Source of the DNA: Candidatus Gastranaerophilales bacterium
GTDB lineage: Bacteria > Cyanobacteriota > Vampirovibrionia > Gastranaerophilales > Gastranaerophilaceae
Direction: 5' to 3'
DNA: 43,070 nucleotides
Assembly (NCBI GenBank): GCA_905235155.1
Contig: CAJOKJ010000023.1
Coordinates: 1 to 43,070, forward strand
Shown: in pieces, positions 24,464-34,109 of the stretch
Numbering within the stretch: position 1 is the first letter of the stretch
Layout: every line of letters starts with the position of its first letter
Position numbers and translations under genes: made by a program
Notes under the pieces: model-generated
Told to the model about the DNA's origin: nothing
The model's input: only the letters and a program-made list of their open reading frames with translations
The model's database searches: none

Positions 24464-24521
24464 CGAACGTGCGACGCCCTCCTTAGGACGGAGGCGCTCT
24501 ATCCAACTGAGCTACGGAGGC
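24448..24521 (-). tRNA. tRNA-Arg (anticodon CCT)
   Basis: 74 bases on the minus strand. Acceptor GCCTCCG pairs with CGGGGGT (two G:U), D-arm GCTC/GAGC with AGTTGGATA, anticodon arm CCTCC-GTCCTAA-GGAGG giving CCT, T-arm GCACG-TTCGAAT-CGTGT, discriminator A. CCA is not encoded. Reads the rare AGG codon. A full-length, canonical cloverleaf. Confidence 0.95.
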
Positions 24522-24735
24522 TCATTTATATTCAATTTTAAAATTTTCAACTCGCTCAGTTGGTCTTAATGCAGACAAGTTGCGGAGTTTCGCTCCGCTC
24601 ACCTCGTGGCTACGGAGGCTCATTTATATTCAATTTTAAAATTTTCAACTAGCTCAGTTGGTCTTAATGCAGACAAGCTGCAGACAAGCTGCGGAGTTTC
24701 GCTCCGCTCACCTCGTGGCTACGGAGGCTCATTAA
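24512..24735 (-). repeat. Tandem repeat upstream of tRNA-Arg (98 and 109 bp units)
   Basis: Units begin with the tRNA 5' end (CTACGGAGGCTCATT on plus) at 24512, 24610 and 24719. Unit 2 has an extra 11-base duplication (AGACAAGCTGC). Each complete unit has the tRNA upstream flank TTTATATTCAATTTTAAAA, a hairpin GCGGAG-tttcg-CTCCGC and an inverted copy of the D-arm (GCTCAGTTGG). These look like tRNA-derived rearranged copies, not functional tRNAs. Confidence 0.7.
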
Positions 24736-24754
24736 CTTTTTATTAATAATTATA

Positions 24755-25342
24755 TCACTTTACGTAAATATCTTCAACTGATTTTGGTGGAGTATTAGGA
24801 ATGTAATTTTTTAAATATTCAATTACTTCTTCCGGTGTTTGTGCCAAATAAAATAATTCTGCTGATTTTTGACGTGCAAAATTTTCTTTTATTATTTGTT
24901 CGAAAAATTCAAACAATTTTTTGTAATAATTATTCGTATTCAAAAAAATTATCGGTTTTGTGTTGTAACCTATAATTTTAAGGTCAATAATTTCAATAAC
25001 TTCATCCAATGTTCCGAATCCGCCTGCCAGAGCAATTGTTGCATCAGAATTAATATCCATTTTTTCTTTTCTGTCACGCATATTGTTGGTTAGGACAAAT
25101 TCATCGCAGCTTCCGCCTTCGTGGTTTATCATTTCGTAAATTTTTTTAGGCATAATTCCGCAAATATGTGCCCCATTTTCTTTGGCACTTTTTGAAACTG
25201 TACCCATTAATCCAAAATCTGAACCTCCGTAAACTAAGTCATATCCGTTTTGACCTATTAGTTCGCCCATTTTTTGAGCGTCTTTATAATAAACTTCAGA
25301 TATTCCGTCACTTGCAGAGCAATATACACAAACTTTTTTCAA
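24755..25342 (-). CDS. LOG family protein (nucleoside 5'-monophosphate phosphoribohydrolase-like), 195 aa
   Basis: Rossmann-type LOG fold: VYCSASDGISEVYY at the start, LVYGGSDFGLMGTVS near 38-52, MRDRKEKM (the catalytic Arg/Lys loop) around 88, and LAGGFGTLDEV near 105 (classic PGGxGTxxE with Ala for Pro). Members cleave the base from AMP-type nucleotides or cytokinin precursors; in bacteria the physiological role is often purine salvage. The start is TTG with an AAGGAAGG site 6 bases upstream. Confidence 0.88.
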   Translation of the reverse strand: MKKVCVYCSASDGISEVYYKDAQKMGELIGQNGYDLVYGGSDFGLMGTVSKSAKENGAHICGIMPKKIYEMINHEGGSCDEFVLTNNMRDRKEKMDINSDATIALAGGFGTLDEVIEIIDLKIIGYNTKPIIFLNTNNYYKKLFEFFEQIIKENFARQKSAELFYLAQTPEEVIEYLKNYIPNTPPKSVEDIYVK

Positions 25343-25428
25343 ATTTCACCTTCCTTAAAAAATGATATCACAAAATTTATGTTAAAAATATGTAAATTTT
25401 ATGAGGTTTATATTTTTACGTGCTATAA

Positions 25429-26811
<1,383 letters not shown>

Positions 26812-26825
26812 AATAATGAATTTAT

Positions 26826-26861
26826 AAAAAGGCGGTTTCGCTTTAGCGAAACCGCCTTTTT
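26826..26861 (+). terminator. Terminator after gdhA
   Basis: 16-bp stem (26826-26841 with 26846-26861) with loop TTTA; A-run and T-run on the two sides, so it can work in both directions. Confidence 0.92.
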
Positions 26862-26955
26862 AATTGTTATTAATAAAAATTAACAAATAGACCTATTTTT
26901 AAACGTAAGTTAGAATGTATAAGAGAAACTGTCACAAATTAGAAATAGGGATAAA

Positions 26956-27720
26956 ATGTACAAAAATATATTTAAAATTTTCATTTATACAATATTTGCT
27001 TTTTTAATAACAACTCAATCTGCTCATGCTGCATTATCTTTTCCAAATATAAATATTGGTATGCAACAGGCAAATACACCGCAAGATTTTTCAAACGGAA
27101 TACAAATTCTTATATGGTTGACAATTTTAACTCTTGCTCCGAGTATTATTATAATGACAACGGCATTTGTCAGAATTGTAATTGTTTTGGCACTTACAAG
27201 ACAAGCTTTAGGTGCCGGTTCGTTGCCGCCAAATCAAGTTTTAATAAGCTTGGCTTTGATACTGACTTTTTTTGTAATGGCACCGACTATTAATAAAATT
27301 AATACAACTGCACTTCAACCTTACATGAATAATCAAATTACGCAGCAAAGAGCATTGGATTTAGGATTAAAGCCTGTTAGAGCTTTTATGTTTGCACAAA
27401 CAGACGAAAAACAACTGGCATTGTTTATTAAAATGTCAAAAATAGATAAACCAAAAAATGTTGACGATGTTCCGACTTATGTTTTAATTCCGTCTTTTAT
27501 TGTGAGCGAATTAAATACTGCATTTAAGATTGGATTTGTAATATTTTTACCTTTTTTGGTTATAGATATTGTAATATCCAGTGTGCTTGTATCAATGGGT
27601 ATGATGTTTTTGCCGCCTACAACAATTGCTTTGCCGTTTAAACTTATCATGTTTGTAATGGTTGACGGTTGGTATTTAATTATAAAATCGTTGGTAGAGG
27701 GTTTTGCTGCTGCTTCGTAG
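26956..27720 (+). CDS. fliP: Flagellar export gate protein FliP
   Basis: Signal peptide (MYKNIFKIFIYTIFAFLITTQSAHA), then four membrane segments with family motifs: LTILTLAPSIIIMTTAFVRIVIVL, RQALGAGSLPPNQVLISLAL, and the C-terminal VSMGMMFLPPTTIALPFKLIMFVMVDGWYLI. Five FliP with FliQ and FliR form the export pore. Length 254 is normal. First gene of a seven- or eight-gene operon; an AGGGA site lies close to the ATG. FliO is not seen next door. Confidence 0.97.
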   Translation: MYKNIFKIFIYTIFAFLITTQSAHAALSFPNINIGMQQANTPQDFSNGIQILIWLTILTLAPSIIIMTTAFVRIVIVLALTRQALGAGSLPPNQVLISLALILTFFVMAPTINKINTTALQPYMNNQITQQRALDLGLKPVRAFMFAQTDEKQLALFIKMSKIDKPKNVDDVPTYVLIPSFIVSELNTAFKIGFVIFLPFLVIDIVISSVLVSMGMMFLPPTTIALPFKLIMFVMVDGWYLIIKSLVEGFAAAS

Positions 27721-27736
27721 ATAAGGGAATATATAA

Positions 27737-28006
27737 ATGAATCAAGATATAGTTATAACTTTATTACAAAAAATGTTTGTACTTGTATTAGAACTGTCGA
27801 CACCGGTTTTGGTTGTTGGTGTTGTAGTTGGTTTGGCTGTAAGTATTTTTCAAGCAATTACTCAGATACAAGAATCAACTTTAACAATTGTACCTAAGAT
27901 TATTATCGGTGTTGTAACACTTATAATTTTAATGCCTTGGATGATGGATTTAACAATATCTACGGTAAATGAATTTTTTAGTATGATTCCCGGATTAATA
28001 AGTTGA
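27737..28006 (+). CDS. fliQ: Flagellar export gate protein FliQ
   Basis: Two long hydrophobic helices; the motif LVVGVVVGLAVSIFQAITQIQESTLTIVPKI is the FliQ hallmark. 89 aa, normal. AAGGGA site upstream; 16 bases after fliP. Four copies are expected around the FliPR core. Confidence 0.96.
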   Translation: MNQDIVITLLQKMFVLVLELSTPVLVVGVVVGLAVSIFQAITQIQESTLTIVPKIIIGVVTLIILMPWMMDLTISTVNEFFSMIPGLIS

Positions 28007-28011
28007 GGTAA

Positions 28012-28797
28012 ATGGTGGATTTTACTTTGTTAAATATATTTTCACCTGCAAACATTATTGTTTTTATGGCAATATTTGTCAGAATTGGCGGATTATTAGC
28101 ATCAGCACCTTTGTATTCCACTTATCCTATACCCGCTCAGGTTAAAATTTGGTTGACAGCATTTATTGCTTTTATTTTATATCCGATAGTGCAGGCTCAC
28201 TCTCAATTTATGATTCCTCATGATGTTATTGGTTTGACTTGCGTAATGATTAAAGAATTTGCCATCGGATATACTATCGGTTTTTGTGCAAATTTAGTAT
28301 TTTTAGCTGCTGAATTGGGGGCAAATATGTTTTCAATTCAAATGGGATTATCAATAAGTCAAGCACTTAATCCTGCTTCAGGTGCTGCTTCGCCTATTAT
28401 TTCTCAAGCGTTTACATTACTTATTGCAATGATATTTATAGGATTAAATGCTCATCAATGGCTATTATCAGCATTATACAGCAGTTTTGCACATGTTCCT
28501 ATCGGATATTCATTTATTTTTGACGGTGCTTTTGTTCAGAAAGTTTTGTATATGTCAGGACAAATGTTTGCTATTGCAATTGGTATATCAATGCCTATTT
28601 TTAGTGTTTTATTGATTAAAGATATTTTATTAGGTTTTGTTTCAAAATTAATGCCTACAATGAATATATTTATGGTTGCGATGCCTTTGAAGGTTCTTGT
28701 AGGTTTGTTGTTGTGTATGATTTTTTTAAGACCGACAGCTGAATACGTAAGTGCTATTCTTGAAAAGATACTTACGCAAATTTCAATGATTTTTTAA
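28012..28797 (+). CDS. fliR: Flagellar export gate protein FliR
   Basis: Six hydrophobic segments. Family segments: FVRIGGLLASAPLYSTYPIPAQVKIWLTAFIAF, KEFAIGYTIGFCANLVFLAAELGANMFSIQMGLSISQALNP, and FVSKLMPTMNIFMVAMPLKVLVGLLL. 261 aa. ATG at 28012, five bases after fliQ, with TTGAGG upstream. Confidence 0.96.
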   Translation: MVDFTLLNIFSPANIIVFMAIFVRIGGLLASAPLYSTYPIPAQVKIWLTAFIAFILYPIVQAHSQFMIPHDVIGLTCVMIKEFAIGYTIGFCANLVFLAAELGANMFSIQMGLSISQALNPASGAASPIISQAFTLLIAMIFIGLNAHQWLLSALYSSFAHVPIGYSFIFDGAFVQKVLYMSGQMFAIAIGISMPIFSVLLIKDILLGFVSKLMPTMNIFMVAMPLKVLVGLLLCMIFLRPTAEYVSAILEKILTQISMIF

Positions 28798-28822
28798 GAA
28801 AGAAAGGATATAAAAGCAGATA

Positions 28823-29899
28823 ATGGCAAATGACGGAGCAGACAGAACCGAAGCCGCCACACCCAGAAAACGGAATAAAGAACGGCAAAAAGGTAATATA
28901 GCCAAAAGTAAAGATTTAATGTCTGCTGTGACTATTACAATCGGTATTATTATGCTGTTTGCACTTTCAGGCTGGATGATGAACAGAATGCTTATTGCTA
29001 TGTATCATGCTTTTACAAATTTGAATCCTAAAAGTTATGATCCAAGTGAATTGATGGGTACTCTTGCACCTTATATAAAGTTGATGGCACAAGCAGTTTT
29101 ACCTTTTTTCTTAGCCGTTTTTATTTTAACAATTGCAGCAATAAGGATGCAAGTCGGGCAGATGTTTGCACTTGACAAAATAAAACCTAAATTCAGTAAT
29201 GTTTCACCTAAAAAGTGGGTAGACGGTTTAAAACGATTGATAAATCCTTTTGAGCCAAATAAAATGGTTGAACTTGCAAAATCATTGCTAAAAGTAATTA
29301 TTGTTGGTGCATGTGGTTTTTCGGTTGTACATGCTCGATTAGATGAATTGTATGCTCTTTTGGGAGCAGATCCTCATGTCGTATTCGATGTAATAGGGTC
29401 TATTCTTGCTCAAATGTTTTTAAATATGTGTTTAGCGATGTTAATTATTGGTTTTTTGGATTTGAAATTTCAAACATACCAATTTGAAAAATCAATGAAA
29501 ATGACAAAACAAGAAGTTAAAGATGAAATGAAAGATACCGAAGGTGATCCAAAAATAAAGAGTAAAATAAGGGCTTTCGGTATGAAATTAGTACAACAAC
29601 AGATGATGGCAGCAGTTCCTACGGCAGATGTGGTTGTAACAAATCCTACACATTATGCAGTTGCAATAAAATATGACAGAAGTGTGAAACCGGCACCTTA
29701 TGTAGTCGCTAAAGGTGCTGATTTTATCGCATTTAAGATAAGAGAAATAGCTCAAAACAACAAAGTTCCGATAATAGAAAACAGACTTGTTGCAAGGACT
29801 CTTTACAATTTAGTGCAAGTAGGTGATATAATTCCGGCGGATATGTTCCAAGCAGTTGCCGAAATACTTGCATACGTATATAATAAGAATAGAAGATAA
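28823..29899 (+). CDS. flhB: Flagellar export switch protein FlhB
   Basis: N-terminal EAATPRKRNKERQKGNIAKSKDL, four membrane helices (about 35-55, 85-108, 145-170, 190-212), the linker MTKQEVKDEMKDTEGDP, and the autocleavage site NPTH (Asn274) in VVVTNPTHYAVAIKYD. Cleavage switches export specificity from rod/hook to filament substrates. 358 aa. AAGAAAGGA site upstream. Confidence 0.97.
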   Translation: MANDGADRTEAATPRKRNKERQKGNIAKSKDLMSAVTITIGIIMLFALSGWMMNRMLIAMYHAFTNLNPKSYDPSELMGTLAPYIKLMAQAVLPFFLAVFILTIAAIRMQVGQMFALDKIKPKFSNVSPKKWVDGLKRLINPFEPNKMVELAKSLLKVIIVGACGFSVVHARLDELYALLGADPHVVFDVIGSILAQMFLNMCLAMLIIGFLDLKFQTYQFEKSMKMTKQEVKDEMKDTEGDPKIKSKIRAFGMKLVQQQMMAAVPTADVVVTNPTHYAVAIKYDRSVKPAPYVVAKGADFIAFKIREIAQNNKVPIIENRLVARTLYNLVQVGDIIPADMFQAVAEILAYVYNKNRR

Positions 29900-29916
29900 G
29901 GTAATCTTGGGGTAAA

Positions 29917-32022
29917 ATGAGTTTCGGTAAAATTTCGGAATTACTAAAAAATAGCGATATATCACTTGCCGTAGGGCTTGTGTTTATTGTTGCAATGATG
30001 GTAATTCCTGTACCGCCTCCGTTATTGGATATTCTTTTAACTATAAATATTTCATTGTCAGTTATAATTCTTTTGGTTTGTTTATATACAAAAGAACCGC
30101 TTGATTATTCAAGTTTTCCAACTGTATTATTGATTGCAACGTTATTTAGGTTGGGTTTAAACGTAAGTTCAACCAGATTAATTCTTTTGTATGGTGAAGC
30201 AGGCAGCGTAATTAATTCCTTTGGTGAATTTGTAGTTGGCGGTAATTATGTTGTAGGTTTTGTAATATTTGTAATTCTGGTATTAATTAATTTTATGGTA
30301 ATTACAGGTGGTGCTACACGTGTTGCCGAAGTAACAGCACGTTTTACTTTAGATAAAATGCCGGGTAAGCAATTAAGTATTGATGCTGATTTAAATTCCG
30401 GTATTATAGATGAAGAAGAAGCAAAGAGAAGAAGAAAAGCACTGGAAAGAGAAACTGATTTTTACGGTACTATGGACGGTGCTTCAAAATTCGTAAAAGG
30501 TGATGCAACAGCAGGTATTTTAATTACGGTTATAAATATTGTAGGCGGCTTTATTATTGGTCTTGTAATGATGAAAATGAATTTTCAAACAGCACTTACA
30601 ACTTATACTATATTAACTGTTGGTGACGGTCTTGTTTCACAATTACCTGCACTTTTAATTTCTACCGCAACAGGTTTAATAGTTTCACGTGCAAGCGGTA
30701 AAGATGAATCATTATCTCAGGATATCGGAAAAGAAATGTTTTCCGACCCTAGAGTTTTAAGTGTTGTTTCGGGTTTACTGATGTTTTTGGGCGTAATTCC
30801 TGGTATGCCTACGATACCATTCTTTTTAATCGGTTTAAGTTCCGGTGGTTTAGCATATTATAAATATACAAGCAATTTAAGAGCAAAAGAAGAAGAAGCC
30901 CGTGCACAAGCAGAAGCTGAAAAAGCGGAAAAAATGGGTAAACGAAGCAGTAAAAAGGGTAATAGAGAAAGTGTTATGGAATTACTCAATGTCGAAACTA
31001 TTGAAATTGAGTTGGGATACAGACTAGTACCTTTGTTACAGGTTGATATGGGCGGTGATTTGCTTGAACGTATTGCACAAATAAGACGTCAAACTGCATT
31101 GGATATAGGTATTGTATTGCCTTCAATAAGAGTTAAAGATAATTTACAACTTTCTCCAAACACTTATCAGATAAAATTAAAAGGTGTACCAATTGAGGCA
31201 GGAGAAATATATCCGGATAGAAGCCTTGCAATGAATGCAACAGGCGGTGAAGATAATCCTAATATTAAAGGTATAAATGCAGTAGATCCTGCATTTGGTA
31301 TTCCTGCTATTTGGATTGAAGAAGATCAAAAAGATTATGCAGAAATGTACGGCTATACTGTTGTAAGCCCGTCTGCCGTAGTTTCAACACATTTAACAGA
31401 AATTATTAAAAAGAATGCGGCAGATATTTTAACAAGAAATGATGTACAACAACTTATTGATAATTTGCGTACAAAAGTATCAGATGCCTATGTTGATGAC
31501 TTGTTAAAAGAAATGACTATCGGGGATATTCAGCAAATTCTCCATAATTTGTTGATAGAACGTGTGCCAATAAGAGATTTAAAAACAATTTTGGAAACAA
31601 TAAGTTTACAATCAAAATTCAGTAAAGATTACGATTTCTTAACAGAAAGAGTAAGAGAAGCACTTTCAAGAAATATTTGTAAACAAAATTTAAATGATAA
31701 CGGAGAACTTATGGCAATCGTGCTTTCTGCTGATGTTGAAAGAACGCTTGCACAAGGCATGACACCTGATGGACGTGATGTTGCGATAGATCCGTCTTAT
31801 TCAAAATTATTAGGTATTAGTATTGAAGAAGAACTGAAAAAAGCAATGATGACTTATGGTTGTCAGCCGATAATTTTATGTTCTGCTCCGATAAGATTAC
31901 CATTTAGAAGATTAATTGCAAATAAGTATCCACAAATTTCAATTATGTCGTATAATGAAATTAGTTCAAATGTAAAAACAAAATCGGTAGGATTTATAAA
32001 AGTAACAAAAAATACAGTGTAA
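29917..32022 (+). CDS. flhA: Flagellar export protein FlhA
   Basis: Eight membrane helices in the first 320 residues, with the FHIPEP region (YSSFPTVLLIATLFRLGLNVSSTRLIL) and the proton-channel loop (RVAEVTARFTLDKMPGKQLSIDADLNSG). After a Lys/Glu-rich linker comes the cytoplasmic ring domain (about 345-700), with LVPLLQ, YQIKLKGVPIEAGE, PAFGIPAIWI and the C-terminal PFRRLIANKYPQISIMSYNEI. 701 aa, normal. An orphan copy of the cytoplasmic domain lies at 5709-6344. Confidence 0.97.
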   Translation: MSFGKISELLKNSDISLAVGLVFIVAMMVIPVPPPLLDILLTINISLSVIILLVCLYTKEPLDYSSFPTVLLIATLFRLGLNVSSTRLILLYGEAGSVINSFGEFVVGGNYVVGFVIFVILVLINFMVITGGATRVAEVTARFTLDKMPGKQLSIDADLNSGIIDEEEAKRRRKALERETDFYGTMDGASKFVKGDATAGILITVINIVGGFIIGLVMMKMNFQTALTTYTILTVGDGLVSQLPALLISTATGLIVSRASGKDESLSQDIGKEMFSDPRVLSVVSGLLMFLGVIPGMPTIPFFLIGLSSGGLAYYKYTSNLRAKEEEARAQAEAEKAEKMGKRSSKKGNRESVMELLNVETIEIELGYRLVPLLQVDMGGDLLERIAQIRRQTALDIGIVLPSIRVKDNLQLSPNTYQIKLKGVPIEAGEIYPDRSLAMNATGGEDNPNIKGINAVDPAFGIPAIWIEEDQKDYAEMYGYTVVSPSAVVSTHLTEIIKKNAADILTRNDVQQLIDNLRTKVSDAYVDDLLKEMTIGDIQQILHNLLIERVPIRDLKTILETISLQSKFSKDYDFLTERVREALSRNICKQNLNDNGELMAIVLSADVERTLAQGMTPDGRDVAIDPSYSKLLGISIEEELKKAMMTYGCQPIILCSAPIRLPFRRLIANKYPQISIMSYNEISSNVKTKSVGFIKVTKNTV

Positions 32023-32038
32023 GAAAGGTTTATAACTA

Positions 32039-32632
32039 ATGAACGAGCTTGTAAAAAATGAACAAAAAGTAACAATTGTACCAAAGGATTTTAATTATAC
32101 AAACAAAGGTGTTGTAACGGAAGTTTCTCCAAAAGGGTTTAGAATGAAAATGAAATATCCTACAACAGGAATAAATTTAAAACATTATTGCGATTTTTAT
32201 TCTCAAACTCCAAATGGTATTTTATTCTTTTCATCATACGCATCTGAAGTTACAGAAAACGAATTGTTTATTGAAAATCCTATAAAACACAGATTTTTAC
32301 AAAGACGTCAATTTACTCGTATTCAATTTATTACAGATACAACAATGACTGATAGTGATGGTGAAAAATATAGTATTCAAACAGTAGATTTATCCGCAGG
32401 CGGTCTGAAATTTAAGGCAGAGTCTTCAATAAATCTTGATAAAGAGTACAATATTGAAATAAAATTAAACGAAGAACAAACTTTATATTGTTGGTTGCAG
32501 CCGATAAGAATGGAAAAACTTGATACAGGTAAATTTATGTTATCAGGTCGTTTCGTAAACTTGGTTAATGTTGATAAAATGACATTAATTCAACACTGTA
32601 TGAATAAAAATATGGAAGCCAAAAACCAATAA
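32039..32632 (+). CDS. PilZ-domain c-di-GMP receptor, YcgR-like (197 aa)
   Basis: An N-terminal YcgR-type barrel (about 1-85) followed by a PilZ domain with both c-di-GMP motifs intact: RQFTR (Arg90, Arg94) and DLSAGG (Asp117, Ser119, Gly121). YcgR homologues slow or stop the flagellar motor when c-di-GMP is high. Directly after flhA in the same operon (AGAAAGG site), which fits a flagellar-brake role. The last base of its stop is the first base of the next ATG. Confidence 0.9.
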   Translation: MNELVKNEQKVTIVPKDFNYTNKGVVTEVSPKGFRMKMKYPTTGINLKHYCDFYSQTPNGILFFSSYASEVTENELFIENPIKHRFLQRRQFTRIQFITDTTMTDSDGEKYSIQTVDLSAGGLKFKAESSINLDKEYNIEIKLNEEQTLYCWLQPIRMEKLDTGKFMLSGRFVNLVNVDKMTLIQHCMNKNMEAKNQ

Positions 32633-32988
32633 TGGCAACAGTAAAGAAATTACAATACAAAGAAAATTTATCAATGCTTTTTGCATGTATATCTTTGCTT
32701 GTTTTTGGCGGATGTGCATTGTATGAAAACGGAGGTATTACGTATACTTCGCTTATTGCATCAGGAATAAAAATTATCCCTGCTGTTACTGTAATGTACA
32801 TTTTGGGTTGGCTTATGGGTTGGATAATGGAGGCTTCAAAAACAGTTAAAAAGGCAAAATCAATTGGCTATACAAATTCTTTGCTTGAAGAAATTTTAAA
32901 AGAAGAAGGACTTGATGATTTAGAGGGTGAAGATTTTAAATTGAATGAGGACGATTTTACTGATGTTGAATTAGAAGGTAAAGAATGA
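32632..32988 (+). CDS. Small membrane protein in the flagellar operon (118 aa)
   Basis: Two membrane segments (about 15-32 and 45-66) and an acidic C-terminal tail (EEILKEEGLDDLEGEDFKLNEDD). A GWLMGWIMEAS segment ends helix two. No known family. Start overlaps the PilZ stop (TAATG) and its own stop overlaps the next ATG, so it is translationally coupled on both sides; a flagellar-related role is likely but unknown. Confidence 0.8.
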   Translation: MATVKKLQYKENLSMLFACISLLVFGGCALYENGGITYTSLIASGIKIIPAVTVMYILGWLMGWIMEASKTVKKAKSIGYTNSLLEEILKEEGLDDLEGEDFKLNEDDFTDVELEGKE

Positions 32989-34034
32989 TGAGTTTGGAAA
33001 ACCTTTTCAGACAAAGAAAAACAACAATTTGCTTTACAACACCAAGCCATTCTCAAAAATTTTTTATAACATCAAAATTTAGACAATTTTACAAATATGA
33101 TATATCCGAAACCGATACGCATAATCCTCAAGGTGCTCTGAATTTGGCTCAACAGGCTGCTGCAAAAATTTATGGTGTAAAGCAAACATTATTTTTAACA
33201 AATGGTTCAACCAGTGGTGTAATGGCAGCAGTTTTAAGTTGTGTCAATAAGGGTGAGAATGTTTTAATTTGGGATAAGGCTCATCCTTGTCATAAAAATT
33301 CTGTTGAATTAGCAGGTGCTGTTCCTGTTTTTTATTCGCTTGATAAAGATTCTGAATGGGGTATATTTAAAGAAGTTTTACCGGAAAATATTGAACTGTG
33401 CTTGAAAAAAAATAAAATAAAAGCTGTTATAATAACTTCTCCAAGTTATGAAGGTGTTGTAAGTGATATATTTGAGATAAAAAATATTTGTAAAAAATAT
33501 GGTGCTTATTTAATTGTAGATGAAGCACATGGTGCATTATATCCGTTTTCTGATGAATTGCCTCAAAGTTCCGTAAATATTGCTGATTTTACAATTCAGT
33601 CTTTGCATAAAACAGCAGGCGGATTGAATCCAACCGCATTGTTGCATAATAATTCAGATATAGATGCAAAAACTGCATTAAATAAAATTTCTACAACTTC
33701 ACCAAATTATGCCTTATTAATGACGATAGAAAAAAATATTAATTATTTAAATTCTCAAAAAGGAAAACAAAAAATAAAAAAACTTATAGAAAATATTAAA
33801 AGTCTTCATCAGGAATGTCCTAAAGTTGATTTTTATTGCGGAGATATAACAAAAATTTTGATAAAAAAAGAAGGCTTAAGCGGCAAAGAATTGTCTGAGA
33901 TACTGTATAAGAACGGTATAGAAGACGAAAAAACAAACGAAATATCAACAATGCTCTTATGTGGACTTGGTACAAGTAAACAAAAACTGGAACATCTTAA
34001 AAAAGTTTTAAATAAAATTTATATTAGCAAGTGA
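32985..34034 (+). CDS. Orn/Lys/Arg decarboxylase-like PLP enzyme, short (349 aa)
   Basis: Fold type I PLP protein of the Orn/Lys/Arg decarboxylase class: DTHNPQGALNLAQQAAAKIYG, TNGSTSGVMAAVLS, IITSPSYEGVVSDI, VDEAHGALYPF and the PLP lysine in TIQSLHKTAGGL. The usual C-terminal domain is much reduced, so the protein is about 130 residues shorter than arginine or lysine decarboxylases. It is coupled (ATGA) to the flagellar operon, an unexpected place for such an enzyme. The true substrate is uncertain. Confidence 0.8.
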   Translation: MMSLENLFRQRKTTICFTTPSHSQKFFITSKFRQFYKYDISETDTHNPQGALNLAQQAAAKIYGVKQTLFLTNGSTSGVMAAVLSCVNKGENVLIWDKAHPCHKNSVELAGAVPVFYSLDKDSEWGIFKEVLPENIELCLKKNKIKAVIITSPSYEGVVSDIFEIKNICKKYGAYLIVDEAHGALYPFSDELPQSSVNIADFTIQSLHKTAGGLNPTALLHNNSDIDAKTALNKISTTSPNYALLMTIEKNINYLNSQKGKQKIKKLIENIKSLHQECPKVDFYCGDITKILIKKEGLSGKELSEILYKNGIEDEKTNEISTMLLCGLGTSKQKLEHLKKVLNKIYISK

Positions 34035-34109
34035 AAATAGAATACGAATTCCAAACGCTTATACTAAAAAACTTTTTTAATATAATTCAAAATCTTACAT
34101 ATTTTTAAA

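Noticed and set aside
24520-24735. Additional tRNA genes in the tandem copies
   Set aside because: They have pieces of the tRNA 5' end and an inverted D-arm but no anticodon or T-arm, so no cloverleaf can form.
26956-32022. Non-flagellar injectisome export genes
   Set aside because: Gene order, lengths and motifs (FlhB NPTH context, adjacent PilZ/YcgR-like gene) fit the flagellar set best; no needle or secretin gene is seen.
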